Part shown: positions 57,745-64,000 of the stretch, piece after piece
How the letters are laid out: the number at the start of each line of letters is the position of its first letter
Numbering within the stretch: position 1 is the stretch's first letter
NCBI GenBank assembly: GCA_900618425.1
Contig: UZAN01039565.1
Coordinates: 33,252-97,251, forward strand
DNA from: Echinostoma caproni
Taxonomy: Eukaryota; Platyhelminthes; Trematoda; Plagiorchiida; Echinostomatidae
Length of the DNA stretch: 64,000 nucleotides
Direction: 5' to 3'
The notes under the pieces: generated by a model
What the model was told of the DNA's origin: nothing
Database searches by the model: none
The model's input: only the letters and a program-made list of their open reading frames with translations
Translations under genes and position numbers: made by a program

Positions 57745-59210
57745 AGGCTTTCGGTGGCAATGGTTGTTTAACATTCTCAGTGATGTGTATACCATACTGA
57801 CAATGATGCTTATATTCTTTTGAACAACTTCAATCGAGTTCACACTAGAAACTGAAACCACACACAAATCCGCCTCTCTAAACATTTTCTCGTCTTGACA
57901 TGCACATGACTCCATTATTAGAATCATTCCTCTTGGGAAAACATGAACTGAAAAAAACATCCGATTAGCTGATTAACCAATAGAGAAAAAATTTAATTTG
58001 TTTTGTTTTTCCAAAGACTGGATATTCTGAGTTATTCATTCACAAAAGTAAGATGCCCCGCCCGCCCAAGGTATTATGCGAGATGGCAAACAAGAAGCTT
58101 GTCTATCTCGCCATCACATTTGGGGCAGTAGATGAACAGAGACTCTGAGGCTGATCCCCCTGCCTTATGTTCACACCTAAACCCATTATCTTTATACAGA
58201 CCAGGGACGCGTTGCCCTTCCCCCGGTACGAATAAGCTTTTTTTGTGTGTATCAAATCACCCACTCTTGTGGAGCGAATAGTGAGAAGTTTATCTGCTCG
58301 CGTCAAGGAGCATCATCGTCCGAGCTGACTGAATCATGAATTGGATTGCGACAACAGCAATCAGAAATTATTTGACTGAGATTAATCACAGAGTCAATGT
58401 GCTTGAGGATTTCCGTCCTTTCCAAGTGATCTCGGTTGAAGATCTCTCCCGATGAAGATCTAAGGATCAAATTTCATTTCGTAGAAAAGTCTCCTCCGTT
58501 TTGATGGAGCTGCTATAAACTGGAGGTGTAATTTGTTGCATTGTTATGTGCCCACCATTGCAAGACCCGATCGAACAAATTTTTCGGGAGTCTCAAGGTT
58601 TACGTATTCATGACTCAGTCCCTATTTGTTGGTGCGGAGAAAATTTAGGATTCTCAGAAACCACGTAGGTGGAAAACATACCATTGCATATATCGCATTA
58701 GGGAATGTAAAACTATCATCATTATATGGCTACTACAAAGCCGATTTACTTTCCACCTAATAACGCAACGATATTTAACCACCTGAAACCAAAAGAGTCT
58801 TACTGAAATCAAACTATCATTTTCTTCTGCAAAGCTTTTTTCGGCAGAGAGAGAAGTCAATGTTCCGTGCATAAAACAATGTAAATCAATGAGGTTTTTG
58901 GGGGGGAATGAGAGGTTTCTATTGTCTGAGAACATAAAATCGCAACCAAAATCAACAGTTTCGAGGAAAATGAAATAATGACTAGTCAGCCAGTTGAATC
59001 GACCAAATTTATGGATTAGACAAACGAATTCGAAATTGGTTGCTTTTGTTGAAGTAATTTAAGTCAAAACAAAATTGGAGACTTACTAGCTTTGTTTTGT
59101 TTTGGTCAGAGGAAGGTTTTCCTTTGAGGTCAACTCCCGAGGCGATTGTTATCTGTTGACACAATCAAACCCATGTATTCCCGGTTGCGTGTCTTATACA
59201 TTCTGTTTTA
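57745..59210. other. No recognisable gene
   Basis: Short open frames only. Confidence 0.4.
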
Positions 59211-59214
59211 TCCC

Positions 59215-60467
59215 CCATAGACCAAAAATACACAATTGTTCGCATTTGTTTCTTGGACTACACAAACGCGTTCAACTCTGTCGACAGAATCATCCTATTG
59301 TCACTGTTACAGCAACATATTCTGCCGCCACATCTTTTGGATCGGAAGAATAACTATTTTACCGACCGATGCCAATTCACTTGTCTCAATAGTATTAAAG
59401 TTTCCACGGTTACTGTAAACCAGTGTTTGATGCAAGGTGCAATTTTATCCCCTTTTCTGTTCTCATTTTACATCCAAAACTTGCCAGTCACCATAAATGT
59501 TTTTTTCTTTTAAATATGCCGACGACATCGTAGTTGGTGATGCATCTCACAACAACAACCCTTTGATGGATCTCTTTCAATCAGTCATCAGTTCCATTTA
59601 GGAATGTTCCGATGGTATTAACTTTTCTTTAAACCCGAACAAATGCAGTGAAGGTTTGTTTTCTTTTAACCATAGACTATCAACACTGTCTGGATCATCT
59701 GTTCCCAACATCTTAATCAATAACTTGAAAGTTGGAAGGTCACAAAAATTTAAATATCCTGGATGTTTTTTGTTTGCTGACCTTAAGTGGTCCCATCAAG
59801 TAGAACAAACATTAAAAGTGAGATAGCTGACCTTTTATATTTCACGCCTTCAATACCTGAGGATACCATTGTAAATCAATTCTAAGTATATTTTCCCGTG
59901 CGTTTTATGCCATTGGACCAACTGCTCTCCCGTTATCTTCCCTGGTCTACTGTCTAAGGATTTCATATTGATTAGACGCCTTCTGAAATGCATCTCTAGA
60001 TATGAAGCAGTAGCTTGAAGTGCTGGTTGACTCGATTGTCAACCAACACCTTAAGGTTTGTGACCGTCTATCTGACTCTATCTTGTTCGATGCATCACAT
60101 CCTTTTCACTCAGCCCTTTCTCGCTCCATTTCAACTTCTGTAACCCGCAATAAATGAAAACCGTTATATGCTCGCATCACTGCTTTTCACAACTCCGTTG
60201 TACGTTACCTTTCACGTTTGTTGGTTTCCAGGGGACGAATATCGAATGAAATTACACGTAGTCTAATGTAAATGTTTAGGCTGAAAGTTTCTTCATTTGC
60301 TACGCGTTCTCGGGTTCTCTTCATTATTGTCTAAGTAACTATTTTTCATATATTTAAACTCATTTTAAATAGCGTGTATGCAAAAGCAAAAGTGACAAAT
60401 TTCTTTCCACTGAAAATGCTGTCCACAGTGGATGAATAAGGTGCACTCCTGAGTTGACTTGACTATG
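59215..60467 (+). mobile_element. LINE family A copy 3 (5'-truncated, divergent)
   Basis: CFLDYTNAFNSVDRIILLSL is reverse-transcriptase motif A. FTDRCQFTCLNS and LMQGAILSPFLFSFYIQNLP follow (the QGA.LSP.LF block). FKYADDIVVGDAS with an intact YADD lies at 59509 onward, then INFSLNPNKCSEGLFSFN, CSPVIFPGLLSKDFILIRRL and a decayed C-terminus. Frameshifts and stops separate the pieces. The 3' end shows CTGAAAAT, a TCCA-TGGA hairpin (60422-60432) and a GTTGACTTGACTA tail at 60453-60465, as in copy 2. Confidence 0.8.
59253..59580 (+). pseudogene. Reverse transcriptase catalytic region of LINE A copy 3
   Basis: Both catalytic motifs are preserved here, FLDYTNAF and YADD, with the primer-grip region between them. 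However, a stop (TAA at 59511) and a frameshift separate the first motif from YADD, so no functional polymerase can be translated. Upstream endonuclease sequence is absent. This is the best-conserved polymerase core of family A in the window. Confidence 0.75.
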
Positions 60468-60469
60468 AA

Positions 60470-61800
60470 CATCTCAAGCGACACCAGAGACGCCCCAGAA
60501 ATGCCAGATGAGCATTGCCGAGGTTAACATAGGCAAATTATCCTTGTTCTAACATCGGGTGAAAAATGTTACTGAGAACAAACATGTGAAATCGACAGTT
60601 TTGACTGTTGTTCTAATTGCGGCATCCAGGACTGTGGTGACTATTTCGGTAGCTGGGTCTCATTTGAATGAGAATCGGATGAATTATGTCTTTTCTGAGG
60701 TTTAACCGCAGGCACCGGTTTCGTTCTATCCGTCCAGTTACAATCAGTGCATATCTCCAGATTGCCATTTTACAACAAAGTCTAACGCAGAACGTATAAT
60801 ACTGTCCAATGTGTCTGAGAAGCAGATGAGTTCGTGCGACCTATTTAAAATGCTTACATTAACACCGGAGGTACCCTAAGAGTCACATTATCGGACACCA
60901 TGCTTTAATCAGTTGAACCCAAATAGACTTGTGATTATATTATTCGCAAGATCTTTTTCACATTATCCACCGACTGCGGATTAGGACGGAAAAAAGACAA
61001 AGATTAAGGAATATTCATGGTTTATGTTATTCTGATAACCGATCGCAGTTACCTGAAGAGAATGTTTTCCCTGAACCGAACAGCGAACCCATTTACACCT
61101 CCGGTCCCACCTCCAAACAGATTGTAGCTGTAAGTTCACAATTTTTCCAATGCAGAATTACTCTGTATTGCGCTCGAAGCTTTATGTCAGGTCAACAGGC
61201 GAACAGATTGTCCTTAACTCCAACCTCTTAACATATTCATTATGGTAGTCCCCATTGTTGTGTGTTGCATGACGCATTCGGATCAGACGAACGTGGCATT
61301 TAGATCTTTAGATCACAATTTACCTGTTAGTGTGATAAATTAATCCAAATGGAATTAGTAGTACCATTTCCGGTCCTAACGACTAATCTTATGTCCATGC
61401 CCGTTGAAGATTCCGAAACATCAATGCTATTCACAGATCGATATCAACTTTTGCGTCATCAAGCTCGCATTTTGAGGTGCAGAGAGCGGGGGGGGGCGCT
61501 TACACAGAAGTATCTTAATGCCTTAGGACACTGCGTTTTTCCTTGAGTGGAGGCGTGAAGGAAACTGGCATGATTGTGAATTACGAATTACACAAATGAC
61601 AACCAAATTATGGGAGAAACCTGTATTCCACCAGGATATATAACAATGCGATCAAAATGAAAATACCGGGCAAAAAAGGTAATGTGTGTACCCCGGAACT
61701 ACAATACCAAGCTACACTGGAACTGATTAACTTGTGCCAGAGTATTTTTCGCATGTTTCTCATAATCAGGAAATAAAATGTGTTTCGAATCTGGTGATTA
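60470..61800. other. No recognisable gene
   Basis: Short open frames only. Confidence 0.4.
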
Positions 61801-61802
61801 AT

Positions 61803-62705
61803 TGCATCATCATCATCAGCATCATCCTCATCCTCATCGTACAGCGAGATACAGTGAAGCGATCTGCATTGATCGCTGCCAAGCTCACAATGTACACAAA
61901 TCAAGTGATAAAACACAAGATGGAGAGGGATTGGGCCTACTTGGAGGAAGACAAAGAAAAAGGACCTCTATGTTCAACACACAGAGCACACAATCCAAGT
62001 GTGCACACACACGTTTTTTCAAGCATTCGGACCTGATAAGAAATGACAACAAGAACGCCACTGCTGTCGGTTCGCTACCATATCCTTCAGTGTCTCCAAC
62101 CAGCCAGTTGCAGTCTTTCGGACCCCAACCTGGAAGTCGTGAGACACCGATTCTACCTGATTGCTGTGTGCATTTCTTCATGCCTCGCTTCCACGTCATC
62201 TGTTGACCACCACGCGGTTTCTTCCAACCTAGAGCCGCAACTGCGAATAAGGCGCGTTGTGGCAGACGATGGCTAGGCAGGCGTGATACGTGTCCTAACC
62301 AGCGAAACCGACTAATCTGAATTTGATGGGACAACGAATTCTCCATCGAATGATTACCAAATACGCGACGACTTACCTCAGATTTGCTTATACGCTCGCT
62401 CCATCCAACCCGCGCCAAACTACGTAAACATCAGCAGTCGAAGACGTCTAGACGACGAATATCATCCACGTGCAAATTTAAGGTCTCGCAACCATGGAGC
62501 AGAACTGACCGCACACTAGTGCAGTATACACGACCTTTCAGTTTCAACGAAATATCGCACCACAGGTGTTTCAGTCGTGCGTAAGCTGCTCAAGCCTTGG
62601 AAATGCGGGCGGTCACTTCATTGACTATGCCACTGTCATTTGTAACGCAGCAACCTAAGTATGTGAAACATTCCACCACAGTTAACTCTTGACCATGCAT
62701 AGCTT
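61803..62705 (-). mobile_element. RTE-type LINE, 3' part
   Basis: The minus strand encodes the post-polymerase region of an RTE protein. It reads VVECFTYLGCCVTNDSG, VYCTSVRSVLLHGCETLNLH, DDIRRLDVFDC, RFRWLGHVSRLPSHRLPQRA and KKPRGGQQMTWKRGMKKCTQ. These correspond to the F.YLG, S.LLYG.ETW, RL..FD, RRWLGH..R and GGQ..TW.R.M motifs of the clade. The element ends in a GATGATGATG tract (61805-61838). 5' truncated, with stops near 62420 and 62590. Same family as 14590-15142, whose 3' protein region is colinear. Confidence 0.85.
61885..62418 (-). pseudogene. RTE C-terminal open frame (177 codons)
   Basis: An uninterrupted frame begins at ARVGWSERISKSEVSRRVFG and ends LSLDLCTL. It covers the conserved WLGH and TWKR motifs and the EPTAVAFLLSFLIRSECLKK tail also found in the 14.6-kb copy. 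The in-frame stop just upstream (in FDC-stop-CLRS) shows that it is not the true start; the ATG is incidental. The catalytic polymerase lies further upstream and is missing. Confidence 0.75.
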
Positions 62706-62709
62706 TGAA

Positions 62710-63200
62710 TAGATACTATCCTGCACGAAACGCTGTGAAACCCAACCCCCTTTTTTGCAACTTCTTGAAAACTTCTGAAACTAGGTTCTTTAATTTTTTG
62801 TGATGAGATAATACTGTACTGTATAGAGAAACCGAACGGATTTTCATCATTACTCTGCTAGACGGAGTTATCTCAGAAAACATGGACCCGGAGTAGGGTT
62901 TTAGCATAGTGTTCAAGAATGTAGCATTTAGAACTAGGTTCTTGTATTTGCCGTGAAAGCTTGGAACACGTATCTCATTTTATTTAATGAACATGGATTC
63001 CGATTGAAGCAATATGTCTGTAGTTGCCATGAGATGTCCCCAGTTAATTAAACAGCTACATAAGCAGCAATGTTTCGGAATCCATTAAACAGTTTGGGGA
63101 TCACGGTAAAAAATGATCAATTTTATTGGTTCGTGAGCGATTGTCTTTCGACTTAGTTTGCTGTTCACCGGAAACTTTGTCATTTCTTTCTCTGTATTTG
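62710..63200. other. No recognisable gene
   Basis: Short open frames only, between two inverted LINE fragments. Confidence 0.4.
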
Positions 63201-63204
63201 ATTG

Positions 63205-64000
63205 CCAAAGTCAAAGTTAGTCAAAGTTTTATTATGGGAATAGCTTACAAGCTGGTGCTTCTCTTGTCCCATTAGGATGTTTACATAGACGATTCGTCAC
63301 ACATCAAAAAAGGAGTCATACAGGGATCCGGGTAGGAGATAGAGAATGTAGGCTACAGTGAATTTCCGTTTGCCTTTAGTGTACAAATGTGAGGTGTGCT
63401 AATGTTTTGTCGAGTCTCTGCTTAAAAGATTCAATAGTGGGTGCACAAACGATAGGAGATGGAAGGGCGTTCCAAGATTTGCATACTCTGACCGTAAAAG
63501 ACTGGCGCCGGCAATCCATTCGAGACTTTGGAATCAGTAGTTTGAAACGGTGTCCCCTTAGGTGTACATTGTTCGATAACATGAGAAGCGATCGACACGG
63601 ATGGTTTGGGTTCTTCAGCATTTGATACGTCAAAATCAAGTCGCCTCGAGTTCGGCTGTACTGAGCAGCATATAGTCCCAATGATCACAATCTGTCCTCG
63701 TTGGTCAGGTAAGGGAATCCCTTGACCATCTTGGTAACCATCCTTTGTGGACGCTCAAGCATCTTGCGATCACGTTGAAGCCATGGACTCCAAGCTTGGA
63801 TGGCGTACTCTGTATAGGGTCGAATGTACGCTGATAGAAAACGTGGGAATAGTGATGATTCAAACCGGTCAAGACTCGCCGAAGTAATCCGACATTCTTC
63901 ATGGCAGCAGACGAAGCCTTAGCACAGTTGTTGGAGCAGCTTAAATCCTCCTGAACAACAATACCTAAGTCCTTTTTGCTAGAAGTATGTGGTAGCTGCT
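63205..64000 (-). mobile_element. CR1-like LINE family C, 3' part running off the window
   Basis: On the minus strand the post-catalytic region reads KKDLGIVVQEDLSCSNNCAK, then after a frameshift SRTRGDLILTYQMLKNPN, NNVHLRGHRFKLLIPKSRMD and RRQSFTVRVCKSWNALPSPI, ending ESFKQRLDKTLAHL. These are the KDLG...... R.RGDLI..Y ... LRGH..KL ... RR..F..RV...WN.LP..V blocks of CR1/L2-type LINEs. The 3' end carries GGGACAAGAGAAGC, a small AGCTT-AAGCT hairpin and an ACTTTGACT-type tail near 63212-63235. Same family as 37390-38245. Confidence 0.8.
63376..63681 (-). pseudogene. CR1-like C-terminal open frame
   Basis: 101 codons from GLYAAQYSRTRGDLILTYQM to the stop after LAHLTFVH cover the RGDLI, LRGH, WNALP and FK..LD motifs that end CR1-type proteins. 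The preceding part (63705-63999) lies in another frame, so a frameshift separates them near 63700. The annotated ATG is only the first methionine in frame. Confidence 0.75.

Noticed and set aside
61802..62206. Plus-strand 134-codon frame starting MHHHHQHHPHPH
   Set aside because: It is the reverse of the RTE element and its GATGATG tail.
1..64000. Spliced-leader RNA, rRNA, CRISPR arrays, bacterial operons
   Set aside because: No sequence resembling known trematode spliced leaders or rRNA was found, and the base composition, introns and retroelements are those of a eukaryote.

Overview
The window looks like genomic DNA of a parasitic flatworm, most likely a digenean trematode. This is an inference. 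It rests on AT-leaning, gene-poor sequence, kilobase introns, and a repeat load of CR1-type and RTE-type LINEs with C-terminal motifs like those of schistosome and liver-fluke elements, plus Penelope-like and gypsy-like remnants and tRNA-derived repeats. No bacterial gene organisation is present. Two assembly gaps (3083-3695 and 48242-49001) are runs of N.

One host gene can be modelled with confidence. It lies on the minus strand from 26131 to 19001, with three coding exons joined by phase-compatible GT-AG introns. It predicts a secreted, very acidic, glycosylation-rich protein of about 476 residues: a signal peptide, a long Glu/Asp/Ser/Thr-rich region, and a small C-terminal helical-looking module with five cysteines. 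I do not recognise the family. Intron 1 holds a long perfect-looking hairpin and intron 2 holds a tRNA-derived SINE. Two further exon candidates without their own start codon (about 4230-4380 minus, 41372-41581 plus) are much less certain.

The rest is mostly decayed mobile DNA. Region by region: 0-0.3 kb, Penelope-like C-terminus; 1.3-4.2 kb, LINE family A copy 1; 7.3-7.6 kb, a fold-back element carrying two hammerhead-ribozyme-like motifs; 8.7-9.3 kb, gypsy remnant; 10.1 kb, SINE head; 14.6-15.1 kb, RTE 3' end; 19-26 kb, the secreted-protein gene; 37.4-38.2 kb, CR1-like family C; 38.6-39.4 kb, LINE A copy 2; 40.2-45.3 kb, a new-looking repeat family (three copies, one inverted, one split by a nearly full-length LINE of family B); 50.7 kb, Leu-like tRNA repeat; 55.2-55.4 kb, a tRNA-like sequence inside an inverted repeat; 59.2-60.5 kb, LINE A copy 3; 61.8-62.7 kb, RTE on the minus strand; 63.2-64.0 kb, CR1-like family C on the minus strand, running off the end.

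None of the mobile elements keeps an intact reading frame, so the window reads as a graveyard of retroelements around one secreted-protein gene. The most interesting structural signals are the fold-back elements, the 40-45 kb repeat family, and a small hairpin near the 3' ends of the LINE copies that keeps its pairing while its sequence changes.
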